In this document: piece by piece, positions 1 through 5,426 of the stretch
How positions within the stretch are numbered: the first letter of the stretch is position 1
How the letters are laid out: every line of letters starts with the position of its first letter
From: Candidatus Uhrbacteria bacterium
Lineage (GTDB): Bacteria; Patescibacteriota; Patescibacteriia; 2-12-FULL-60-25
NCBI GenBank assembly: GCA_014728435.1
Contig: WJLP01000013.1
Location: 1-10,907 of the forward strand
Direction of reading: 5' to 3'
DNA: 10,907 bases
Notes under the pieces: generated by a model
Database searches by the model: none
Told to the model about the DNA's origin: nothing
The model's input: only the letters and a program-made list of their open reading frames with translations
Made by a program: the position numbers and the translations under genes

Positions 1-1
1 C

Positions 2-1294
2 GCTATAAAAGTATCACAAAACGGCGAGTCGGCATATTACAAAGCCTCTGTACCGATAACCAAGAATTATGACTTGGAAAGGACTTTGGAAAGGCTGTGC
101 GATAAAGCCGATTTGAACCGTTCTTGCTACAAAGATAAGGAAACCAACATTTATATATATGATTCGATGACTTTTACAGCGAACCGCGAGGGCGGGGTTG
201 ATGAACTTTACAGATATAATCAATTGGTAAAAGAGGATGAGATTGATCAGAGCCTGCTTAAAACAAGAATCGCTTTGGCCGGGGAGTGGATGAGAAACAG
301 CGTTGACCCGGAAACCGGCTTGTTGGAATATGAATATTTTCCCACACAGGACAGTTATTCGGGAAGCAATAACCATGTTAGGCAGATGGCCACGGTCTGG
401 GCGGCGACCGAGGTAAAAAAGTTTTTAGGAGAAGGTAATATTGATGATTTTGTTTATAAAACAGTAGCCAATTATGAACCTTCGTTTATTCAAGCACAAA
501 ATGCGGACGCTTTGCCGTATTATTTCGTAAGGGTGGATAATAAGGCCAAGCTGGCCTACAATGCTTTTTTGGTTTTAACCCTAATTAATGTGCCGGATTA
601 TCCAAACCGTGATGAGACTTTAAGGCTGTTAGCCGATGGCATTTTGGCATCACAGCAGGATGATGGATCGTATAAGACATACTTCCAATCGGATAAGAAC
701 TCCGGGCAGGATTATTATCCGGGTGAAGCGGCTTTGGCGCTCATGAAGTATTATGAGTTAACAAATGACGAGAAATATCTGGATTCGGTTAAGCGCGCAT
801 TTCCCTATTATCGTGAGTATTGGAGGAATAATAAAAATACAGCGTTTATACCATGGCACAGTCAGGCAAACTTATTGGTTTATAAATACACGAAGGATCG
901 GGAAGTTGCCGACTTTGTGTTTGAGATGAATGATTGGCTTATTGATAATTACCAAGACATCACGCGCGATTATGCTGATCTGGAGGGCGGCTTTAAATCA
1001 AATCCCGGCAACAGCACATCCGCTTATTTAGAGGGTGTGAATGATGCTTATGCTTTAGCAGTTTTGGTTGGTGATGAGGCACATGAGGAGAAGTACAAAA
1101 ATGCTTTGCGGCGCGGTGTTAGGTTTGTACTACAGACGCAATACCATGAGGGAAACACGTTTTACTTGGTAAAGCCCGAGCGGGCGATTGGCGGTTTTAA
1201 GGAAAGCTTGACCGAGGCGAATATCAGGATTGACTATACCCAACACGCGGCTCATGCGCTTATTAAGGCTTATAATAACCAAGTATTTGATTAG
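2..1294 (+). CDS. Probable (alpha/alpha)6 toroid, glycosidase/epimerase-like protein, 5' partial
   Basis: The frame is open from base 2 with no stop, so the true start lies outside the window. The TTG at 74 is only an internal codon. The visible part has 430 residues and ends with TAG. From about residue 80 on it is built of repeated helical hairpins with aromatic and acidic loops: a DPETGLLEYEYFP segment, an ASQQDDGSY loop (about 215-223), YYPGEAALAL (238-247), and late GGF and TQHAAHAL segments. This pattern, short helices joined by QxDGSY- and PGEA-type turns, is typical of six-hairpin glycosidase and related toroid folds that act on polysaccharides. That assignment is by style, not by a recognised catalytic signature, so substrate and activity are unknown. 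A lipoprotein gene follows after 13 bases and may share its transcript. No terminator is seen after it. Confidence 0.7.
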   Translation, partial: AIKVSQNGESAYYKASVPITKNYDLERTLERLCDKADLNRSCYKDKETNIYIYDSMTFTANREGGVDELYRYNQLVKEDEIDQSLLKTRIALAGEWMRNSVDPETGLLEYEYFPTQDSYSGSNNHVRQMATVWAATEVKKFLGEGNIDDFVYKTVANYEPSFIQAQNADALPYYFVRVDNKAKLAYNAFLVLTLINVPDYPNRDETLRLLADGILASQQDDGSYKTYFQSDKNSGQDYYPGEAALALMKYYELTNDEKYLDSVKRAFPYYREYWRNNKNTAFIPWHSQANLLVYKYTKDREVADFVFEMNDWLIDNYQDITRDYADLEGGFKSNPGNSTSAYLEGVNDAYALAVLVGDEAHEEKYKNALRRGVRFVLQTQYHEGNTFYLVKPERAIGGFKESLTEANIRIDYTQHAAHALIKAYNNQVFD

Positions 1295-1307
1295 TTTGTA
1301 AAGTTTT

Positions 1308-1718
1308 ATGAAACAATTACTTTTTATTGCTTTGGTGATAGTTACTTTGGCTTCGGGTTGTTCGAATCCAAGTTCCCAGTTCCAAGTTCCAAGTTCCGAT
1401 GAGATGATGGTTAGTTCGAGTTATGATGTTGCGGTTGAAGAAGAATTGAAGGAGGTAAATTTTTCGAAGACGGGAAATATTGTAAGTTGGGATGAGACGA
1501 CCGAGGAGTTTACGGATAACTGGCGGCTGATTTATGATGAACCAGGAATGGCGGCGATGACAGTTGAGTTGGTATTTGATGATGAAAGCAGATGCCCCGT
1601 GGGAAGCGAGGAGTTTTTGTGCAAAGACGTGCTGAATAAAGATTTTAACGGTGAGCGGGTGCATATGCAGGGAATTCGTGACGGGGACGTGGTTTACGTA
1701 AAACTGATTACTTTTTAA
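1308..1718 (+). CDS. Small predicted lipoprotein
   Basis: The 136-residue product starts with a short lipoprotein signal: MK, a hydrophobic stretch (LLFIALVIVTLA), then ASGC, so Cys18 is the likely lipidated residue. The -3 position is Ala rather than the preferred Leu. A Ser/Pro/Gln-rich linker follows (about 19-38), encoded by a 7-base tandem repeat (1370-1397). The C-terminal part (about 54-136) alternates short beta-type segments (GNIVSWDE, NWRLIYDEPG, MTVELVF, GDVVYVKLITF) and holds a Cys96/Cys105 pair that could form a disulfide outside the membrane. It looks like a small beta-barrel (OB-like) domain, but I do not recognise the family. No Shine-Dalgarno is visible. The start lies 13 bases after the previous stop, which suggests co-transcription with the toroid protein. 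Confidence 0.75.
   Translation: MKQLLFIALVIVTLASGCSNPSSQFQVPSSDEMMVSSSYDVAVEEELKEVNFSKTGNIVSWDETTEEFTDNWRLIYDEPGMAAMTVELVFDDESRCPVGSEEFLCKDVLNKDFNGERVHMQGIRDGDVVYVKLITF
1370..1397 (+). repeat. Heptamer tandem array (AAGTTCC x4) inside the lipoprotein gene
   Basis: Four consecutive 7-base units: AAGTTCC, CAGTTCC, AAGTTCC, AAGTTCC. On the other strand the unit reads GGAACTT, i.e. AACTTGG in rotation, which relates it to the AACTTAC/AACTTAG arrays elsewhere in the window. It encodes the flexible linker just after the lipidated cysteine, where extra residues would be tolerated. Confidence 0.85.
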
Positions 1719-1739
1719 GTAAGTAGTTGAGGGTTGATT

Positions 1740-1773
1740 AAGTCTATCAAGTCTTTTAAGCGGAAAGTCTGTC
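1740..1773 (+). repeat. Nonamer repeat, AAGTCYRTC family
   Basis: AAGTCTATC (1740-1748) is directly followed by AAGTCTTTT (1749-1757), and AAGTCTGTC lies at 1765-1773. The same unit recurs on both strands at 4492-4569, so this is a dispersed family and not local low complexity. Confidence 0.65.
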
Positions 1774-1858
1774 TTGCTGGTATTGCTTGAGGGGTTTGAT
1801 GAGGTTTGGGTTTGGGCTATGGAGGCTGGGGAGCAAGGGATGTTGATGAGTGTTTTTA

Positions 1859-1876
1859 GTTAAATTGCAGTTTAAC
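1859..1876. promoter_or_regulatory. Short inverted repeat upstream of the 1938 gene
   Basis: Arms GTTAAA (1859-1864) and TTTAAC (1871-1876) are perfect, with a 6-base centre. It lies 25 bases upstream of the predicted -35 box of the 1938 gene. It could be a protein-binding site, but so short an AT-rich palindrome can arise by chance. Confidence 0.25.
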
Positions 1877-1900
1877 GAATGAGTTTTGTTTGCGGGCTAT

Positions 1901-1928
1901 TTAACAGATTTGTCTTTCAAGTTACAAT
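1901..1928 (+). promoter_or_regulatory. Promoter for the 1938 gene, predicted leaderless
   Basis: TTAACA (1901-1906) matches the sigma70-type -35 consensus at 5 of 6 positions and TACAAT (1923-1928) matches the -10 at 5 of 6, with a 16-base spacer. The start codon follows the -10 box by only 9 bases, so transcription would begin at or within a few bases of the ATG. No Shine-Dalgarno is present, in agreement with a leaderless message. Confidence 0.6.
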
Positions 1929-1937
1929 GTAGAAACC

Positions 1938-2435
1938 ATGGAACACTTACCCTACTCACCCGGCGTGCCGCCGCTTCCTCGGAAATCCGAACTGCCTCCG
2001 GCGACGGAGATTGATACGGATTTGCTTGCAGGCAGTATTGAAGACCATTTACGCCAATCGGCGGTAGGTGAAAAAGCGATGCTTTTGGATGATTTGTATT
2101 ACATGTGCGCCGATGAGCTTGCGCAAAATCCGAAATTTCGGGAATATGATATTGAGGACATGATGAAATTGATGAGAGCGCATGGTGTATTTGAGTTTGA
2201 GGCCGATGAACCGGGAATAGCGAGAGTAAATTTTTTAGGGCTTCCTGTTTTAAGCATAACAATTGATGAAAGCCGGCCTTTGCCGATAGAGTTGGATATT
2301 TTTGATAAAGCGCAATTTAAACAGCAATTGGAAATATTGCTAGAGACTTTGCCGTCTATTTTGGATACGGAAGAAAAGAAAATCCGTCACGAACACGCGC
2401 AACAAAAAAATCCACTGCGGAATATTCGGTTATAA
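1938..2435 (+). CDS. Acidic cytosolic protein of unknown function
   Basis: The 165-residue product has no signal peptide or membrane segment and is rich in Asp/Glu. The N-terminus is Pro-rich (about residues 6-22). A helical middle follows (about 33-80, with EDHLRQSAVGEKAMLLDDLYYMCADEL), then a short beta-type section (HGVFEFEADE, ARVNFLGLPVLSITID, about 85-113). The C-terminal helix ends in a basic tail (about 126-165). I do not recognise the family. The ATG at 1938 is preferred because a good promoter ends 9 bases before it. The gene converges with the membrane protein gene on the other strand, and the two stop codons are separated by 7 bases within a shared palindrome. Confidence 0.7.
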   Translation: MEHLPYSPGVPPLPRKSELPPATEIDTDLLAGSIEDHLRQSAVGEKAMLLDDLYYMCADELAQNPKFREYDIEDMMKLMRAHGVFEFEADEPGIARVNFLGLPVLSITIDESRPLPIELDIFDKAQFKQQLEILLETLPSILDTEEKKIRHEHAQQKNPLRNIRL

Positions 2436-2439
2436 CCGA
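2426..2439. other. Perfect palindrome at the junction of two convergent genes
   Basis: TCGGTTATAACCGA is perfectly self-complementary and overlaps the stop codon of the + strand gene, 4 bases before the end of the - strand gene. It could stabilise both 3' ends or act as a weak bidirectional terminator. Neither strand has a convincing U-tract, so terminator function is uncertain. Confidence 0.4.
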
Positions 2440-2442
2440 GCT

Positions 2443-3315
2443 CTATTCGGTTGTCAGCAAATATTTTGGATCGGCTTCGGCAAAAGATCCGGTTTTTAAA
2501 TTGTATTGCAGGTTGATATCTTTCAAGAGTTGGCCGGATTGTTTGGTAATTGCCAAATTAATGTAGATATTTTCCAGCTCCAAATCCAAACCCAGATAGC
2601 TAAGCGTGGCCAGTGGGTCGTATTTACTTTGCCCGTTTGGCGACAGGTCTGTGAGCACGATATTTTGCGGCAATGGGTACGCGGTATTGTCGGACTTAAC
2701 GCCGGAGAGTATGCATTCATCGTCTTCGCAGGTGATATTGGGTTCGATGCGTACGGTTTGTTGCGGTAATTGGATGGTGAGATAATCGCCTCCAATCGCT
2801 TCGACGGTAATGATTTGCGAAGAATCGGTATTAATATAGTAATAAGCATCGCCCGAGCCTTGGCTAACGATGGTTTTAAGCAGGGCAAGATCAGGGTTAT
2901 TTGTTGGGCTTAAGACCGGAGGATTGAGGCCGTTTGGATTGGCCGGAATATCTTGGGCAATGAGGCGGGTTGACCGGCCGTCTTGCCAGAAGATATCTAC
3001 AGCGCGATCTTGGGCTATATAGACCTCGCCGTTTCGCGTGCTGATCGGATCGGAAACATAGGGTTCGCTGGCGGGCGGCGCGTTTTCATAGATGTCCACC
3101 TTGGCTTGCAGGGAATCGAGTTGCTCCAGGTATTGTGCTTGGCTGTAGCGGAGAGATTGCATTGTTTTGCGATCTTTGATGCGAAGCGTTTCCAGGCTGA
3201 GATAGACGAGGATCCCGGCTAAAACGGCAAATACAACAGCTCCCATGAGGGAAACTTTACATGGTACGCATTGTATCTCGTTTTTTTTTCTTGTCTTCCT
3301 CCTTTTCTTGATCAT
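2443..3315 (-). CDS. Single-pass membrane protein of unknown function
   Basis: The 290-residue product (from the chosen start) begins with a strongly basic cytosolic segment (KKRRKTRKK) and a CVPC motif. One hydrophobic helix follows (about residues 23-41), then a short possible coiled coil (about 50-75). An extracytoplasmic Pro/Asn-rich domain follows, with beta-type segments and a Cys pair in CEDDEC. By the positive-inside rule the N-terminus is inside. I chose the ATG at 3315 over the in-frame ATG at 3339, since a perfect TATAAT lies at 3330-3325 between them and would be transcribed only from the upstream start. The C-terminal region (LGLDLELENIYINLAI) resembles extracellular beta domains but matches no family I know. 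It converges with the 1938 gene. Confidence 0.7.
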   Translation of the reverse strand: MIKKRRKTRKKNEIQCVPCKVSLMGAVVFAVLAGILVYLSLETLRIKDRKTMQSLRYSQAQYLEQLDSLQAKVDIYENAPPASEPYVSDPISTRNGEVYIAQDRAVDIFWQDGRSTRLIAQDIPANPNGLNPPVLSPTNNPDLALLKTIVSQGSGDAYYYINTDSSQIITVEAIGGDYLTIQLPQQTVRIEPNITCEDDECILSGVKSDNTAYPLPQNIVLTDLSPNGQSKYDPLATLSYLGLDLELENIYINLAITKQSGQLLKDINLQYNLKTGSFAEADPKYLLTTE

Positions 3316-3324
3316 TGCAACTTT

Positions 3325-3330
3325 ATTATA
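3325..3330 (-). promoter_or_regulatory. -10 box for the 3315 gene, predicted leaderless
   Basis: TATAAT on the - strand, 9 bases before the ATG at 3315. No -35 box is recognisable at 16-18 bases upstream, where a heptamer repeat array begins (3343). Transcription would start at or next to the start codon, and no Shine-Dalgarno is present. Confidence 0.5.
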
Positions 3331-3342
3331 ACATAACAACGT

Positions 3343-3419
3343 CGTATTTCGTATTTCGAACTAGGAACATAGAACTACGTTTTGAACTTAGCTCGAAGAA
3401 TTTTGAACTTAGAACTTTG
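3343..3419. repeat. Degenerate heptamer array, 11 units in register
   Basis: The 77 bases divide into 11 units of 7 without a phase break. They begin with CGTATTT twice, pass through CGAACTA, GGAACAT and AGAACTA, and end with AACTTAG and AACTTTG units. Units drift along the array but keep an AAC or GAA core. It lies in the spacer between two - strand genes, directly upstream of the -10 box of the 3315 gene. Confidence 0.8.
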
Positions 3420-3433
3420 ATAGCTTATTAAAC

Positions 3434-3471
3434 AATCCTAGGAAATCACGTTAATCCTGGAAATCCTCGTT
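3434..3471. repeat. Short array of AATCCTGGA-like units
   Basis: Four units of 9-10 bases: AATCCTAGG, AAATCACGTT, AATCCTGGA, AATCCTCGTT. The two pairs form an approximate 19-base direct repeat. It sits between the heptamer array and the terminator of the 4412 gene. Confidence 0.6.
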
Positions 3472-3496
3472 AAAAAAACCTCCGCGAGCGCGGAGG
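3472..3496 (-). terminator. Rho-independent terminator of the 4412 gene
   Basis: On the - strand a perfect 7-bp stem (CCTCCGC/GCGGAGG) with a four-base loop is followed by seven T. It begins 13 bases after the stop codon of the secreted protein gene. Confidence 0.9.
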
Positions 3497-3509
3497 GTGT
3501 GAGAGAGGG

Positions 3510-4412
3510 CTAGAACGGCAAGCGAAAAGCTTCGAAGATTCCTTCCACGTCGTTGCCGGCCAGTATGATGCCTTCAATCTCCGTAGAAGAGGATTTGTTG
3601 GTGCGATATCCCAAGTTTTCGTAGTAGAAATCCAATTGCTTTTCGTAGATGGTGCCTTGGCCGGAGCCCTCAACCGTGAGGAAGCGGCCGTCTTGATTGA
3701 TCGTAAGCGACTGGCAATTGGCGCCCGGGTCGGGCTGAAACTTGTTGCCGCTGAAACACCAAGAGCCTTCCATATTTGCCACGGCGAAGACCGGAAGCGA
3801 GCGGCAAAGAGGCTCGTGAGCCTTGTTGGCCCAGCCGTTTATGGGTTCCACGCAGACACGTAGAATGGTACTTGGTTCGCCCGTGAGATGGTTGTAGGAG
3901 AAAATATCGTAGTTGGCTTGCAGTTCGATGGATTGCTCATGCGAGCCCGCGGAGCCGTCTACAATACTAACCGCATCTTCACTGCCCAAGACCCAGCTAT
4001 AACGGGCTTCCACATTGACCGCGCCCATGGCATCGGCGTAGATGGCTTGAGCATGGACTTTGTGGCACTCCTTATCTTCGCTGACATTGAGCGGAACGGC
4101 GACTTCGTCCGGGTCGGGTTCGCAGGTTTCCAAGATGATGCCGTTTGGTTCATCCTGATTTGCGGGCGGATCTTTCTTAGCCGGAACGATGACCAGATCA
4201 CCCATGATTGGAGCGGACGGCTGTATGTTTTCAAAAATGATGGGGTCTTGGAGAGAGATAGAGGGCGCGGTATTTGCATTGGCCGATGCGACTTCGGATT
4301 CCGAGGCGTTTGCCGTTTCAAACGGCTCCCCGGCCAACATACAGCCAAACTCTCCCAAAAACACGATGACTCCGAAAGTTGCGGCAACTAGGTAATGTGC
4401 TTTGCGTTTCAT
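3510..4412 (-). CDS. Secreted beta-rich protein with six paired-type cysteines
   Basis: The 300-residue product has a basic start (MKRK) and one hydrophobic segment (about residues 7-20), so it is exported. Cys24 (EFGC) could be lipidated, but the -3 Glu is wrong for a lipobox. A low-complexity Ala/Ser/Pro/Asp-rich linker follows to about 95. Residues 95-210 look Ig-like (YADAMGAVNVEARYSW, SIELQAN, STILRVCVEP). Residues 211-300 have a lipocalin-like pattern, with GSWCFSGN, LTINQDGRFLTVEG, a tyrosine-rich strand and GIILAGNDVEGIF. Six further cysteines (97, 116, 187, 203, 219, 233) could form three disulfides. The start is fixed by a strong GGGAGG 4 bases upstream. Domain names are inferred from pattern only. 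No family is recognised. Confidence 0.8.
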   Translation of the reverse strand: MKRKAHYLVAATFGVIVFLGEFGCMLAGEPFETANASESEVASANANTAPSISLQDPIIFENIQPSAPIMGDLVIVPAKKDPPANQDEPNGIILETCEPDPDEVAVPLNVSEDKECHKVHAQAIYADAMGAVNVEARYSWVLGSEDAVSIVDGSAGSHEQSIELQANYDIFSYNHLTGEPSTILRVCVEPINGWANKAHEPLCRSLPVFAVANMEGSWCFSGNKFQPDPGANCQSLTINQDGRFLTVEGSGQGTIYEKQLDFYYENLGYRTNKSSSTEIEGIILAGNDVEGIFEAFRLPF

Positions 4413-4416
4413 TTTT

Positions 4417-4422
4417 CCTCCC
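4417..4422 (-). promoter_or_regulatory. Shine-Dalgarno of the 4412 gene
   Basis: GGGAGG on the - strand, separated from the ATG by AAAA. It decides the start codon and shows that this organism uses anti-Shine-Dalgarno pairing for some genes. Confidence 0.85.
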
Positions 4423-4491
4423 GTTTGCTTTTTGAACCCCTAACAAATTCCTCAAGCTCCACTACTCTACTAAGCGAGCATAATCTCCGAA

Positions 4492-4569
4492 AAGTCCGTC
4501 GAGCCGCAAGTCTATCCAGTCCGTCAAGCAATGTTACTTAGCTTGATGGACTTTAAGCTTTAAAGACTT
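4492..4569. repeat. Nonamer repeats (AAGTCYRTC family) on both strands, with hairpin
   Basis: AAGTCCGTC (4492-4500), AAGTCTATC (4508-4516) and CAGTCCGTC (4517-4525) are on the + strand. AAGTCCATC (4545-4553) and AAGTCTTTA (4561-4569) are on the - strand. The opposed copies form a 12-bp imperfect stem (4518-4529 with 4541-4552, one G:T) around an 11-base loop. The family also occurs at 1740-1773. Confidence 0.65.
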
Positions 4570-4637
4570 GAAGAGTTTTTCCAAGATTAGAGCACTTTTC
4601 GAGTATGTTGAACCGAAGAATAGCGGGGTTCGGATAT

Positions 4638-4674
4638 AAAAAGAGCGACGAAAGAGGTTGGACTCTCGCCGCTC
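4638..4674 (-). terminator. Terminator-like hairpin directly after a promoter
   Basis: On the - strand, arms GAGCGGCGAGAG and CTCTTTCGTCGCTC pair around a TCCAAC loop, with one G:U pair and a two-base bulge, and run into five T. It may end the NlpC-like transcript about 180 bases after its stop. It also lies right at the start of any transcript from the 4686-4713 promoter, like an attenuator. Confidence 0.6.
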
Positions 4675-4685
4675 AGCACACTTAA

Positions 4686-4713
4686 AGTATGACTTATTTG
4701 CGATAAATGTCAA
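4686..4713 (-). promoter_or_regulatory. Intergenic promoter with perfect -35
   Basis: TTGACA (4708-4713, 6 of 6) and CATACT (4686-4691, 4 of 6) on the - strand, with a 16-base spacer. The predicted start is near 4679. It would drive a leader of about 267 bases ahead of the 4412 gene, or a very short RNA if the 4638-4674 hairpin terminates. Confidence 0.5.
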
Positions 4714-4797
4714 GGGGATAACTCCCGCAAATCATGTGATTTAATTAATGATCCACGACAAACCTCAAATAACAAGTAAAGATTGTCAATAACCGTG

Positions 4798-4851
4798 CCC
4801 GCAAAATCTCGCAAGCTCGTCTTGCATGAGGGCGGGAATCGCTGAAGCGAT
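4798..4851. other. Structured segment after the NlpC-like gene
   Basis: An outer stem (4798-4802 CCCGC with 4832-4836 GCGGG) encloses a perfect hairpin (GCAAG 4811-4815 with CTTGC 4821-4825). A second hairpin with perfect 5-bp arms stands beside it (ATCGC 4838-4842 with GCGAT 4847-4851). It directly abuts the stop codon. There is no proper U-tract, so it is more likely a 3' UTR structure than a terminator. Confidence 0.35.
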
Positions 4852-4852
4852 A

Positions 4853-5332
4853 TTAGTTTAATTTCTCATGGCGGTATGTGCCGATGATTTTGCGTTTGGG
4901 TTTGCCGGCTTTGGTCCCAAATGTGAAGTGATGTTTGATGGGTGATTTTTTCGCAGTACTGTTGCTTATGGCCTTATCTTTACCCAGATAAAATCCAATG
5001 TGCGAATGTTTTACACCATCTCCGGTTTGGTCTTCATCCTCCCAGACAACTACATCACCGGTTTTTAATTTGCGCGTCTTTTTCCAGCCGGATTGTTCCA
5101 TATCTTTGAGGAGACCAAGGACTGTGGCATGCGGTATTTGGATCAGTTCGAATGTATGCAAAATCACGGATACAAAGAAGGCACAAGACAGGTTGCCGCC
5201 TTCCAGGATATCCCGCTCTTTGCCGTCCACTGTGGCATAAAGATTGCGAAACATTTTTGATCCGATGCTGTTTTGGATCATTTTGAGGTAACTTTTCAGT
5301 AGGTTGACCTCAACTGTAACTTCAGTACTCAT
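4853..5332 (-). CDS. NlpC/P60-like cysteine peptidase or amidase, no signal peptide
   Basis: The 159-residue product carries a papain-like NlpC/P60 signature. A nucleophile-type Cys50 stands at a helix start (NLSCAFFV). A GDVVVWED strand (about 92-99) precedes HSHIGFYLG, where His111 fits the catalytic His. Asn124 in AISNS, 13 residues on, is a candidate third residue. The family cleaves peptidoglycan peptides or acts as an amidase. There is no signal peptide, so it would act in the cytosol or leave by another route. The C-terminus is basic (KAGKPKRK). The family call rests on the Cys and HIGFYLG spacing; a related CHAP-type fold is possible. The start codon lies 6 bases after a TATACT -10 box. 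It lies downstream of the ImmA-like/membrane pair but has its own promoter. Confidence 0.75.
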   Translation of the reverse strand: MSTEVTVEVNLLKSYLKMIQNSIGSKMFRNLYATVDGKERDILEGGNLSCAFFVSVILHTFELIQIPHATVLGLLKDMEQSGWKKTRKLKTGDVVVWEDEDQTGDGVKHSHIGFYLGKDKAISNSTAKKSPIKHHFTFGTKAGKPKRKIIGTYRHEKLN

Positions 5333-5342
5333 AAAATGAGTA
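5326..5342. promoter_or_regulatory. Inverted repeat over the start codon and -10 box
   Basis: TACTCAT (5326-5332) and ATGAGTA (5336-5342) are perfect 7-base arms around AAA. One arm contains the start codon and the other overlaps the -10 box. If the mRNA is leaderless the second arm is not transcribed, so the symmetry would work at DNA level, as an operator. Confidence 0.35.
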
Positions 5343-5367
5343 TAAACTTACAACTTACAACTAACAA
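5339..5367 (-). promoter_or_regulatory. Promoter for the NlpC-like gene, predicted leaderless
   Basis: On the - strand TTGTTA (5362-5367, 4 of 6) and TATACT (5339-5344, 5 of 6) are 17 bases apart. The ATG follows the -10 box by 6 bases, leaving no room for a leader. The -35 box and spacer lie within a heptamer repeat array. Confidence 0.6.
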
Positions 5368-5407
5368 GAGTAATGCACTGAATACAGAATGTAGAATATG
5401 GAATATG
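5345..5407. repeat. Degenerate heptamer array, 9 units in register
   Basis: Sixty-three bases in a constant 7-base phase: AACTTAC twice, AACTAAC, two degenerate units, then GAATACA, GAATGTA and GAATATG twice. The two halves carry different units but keep the same register. It fills most of the 94-base spacer before the NlpC-like gene. Confidence 0.8.
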
Positions 5408-5426
5408 ACTTCCGTAAGTAATCAAG

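Larger units (their letters stand above)
1719..1937. other. Spacer with micro-repeats and a palindrome, no gene seen
   Basis: No coding frame or terminator is convincing here. The spacer holds three AAGTCYRTC-type nonamers (1740-1773), a G-rich stretch (1801-1840), a short inverted repeat (1859-1876) and the promoter of the 1938 gene. Confidence 0.6.
4413..4852. other. 440-base spacer with promoter, hairpins and repeats
   Basis: No protein frame is credible. Going down the - strand it holds: a structured segment after the NlpC-like gene (4798-4851), a TTGACA promoter (4686-4713), a terminator-like hairpin just past its start (4638-4674), nonamer repeats with a hairpin (4492-4569), and the GGGAGG of the 4412 gene (4417-4422). 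It could be a long regulated 5' leader or hold a small RNA. Confidence 0.5.

Noticed and set aside
1808..1839. Possible G-quadruplex (four G3-4 runs)
   Set aside because: One loop is 11 bases and the spacer as a whole is G-rich on this strand, so the pattern is weak.
3343..3419. CRISPR-like array
   Set aside because: Units are 7 bases, contiguous and degenerate, with no spacers and no cas genes nearby.
4838..4851. Terminator for the NlpC-like gene at 4838-4851
   Set aside because: The hairpin is good but is followed by a C-rich stretch, not a U-tract, on the - strand.
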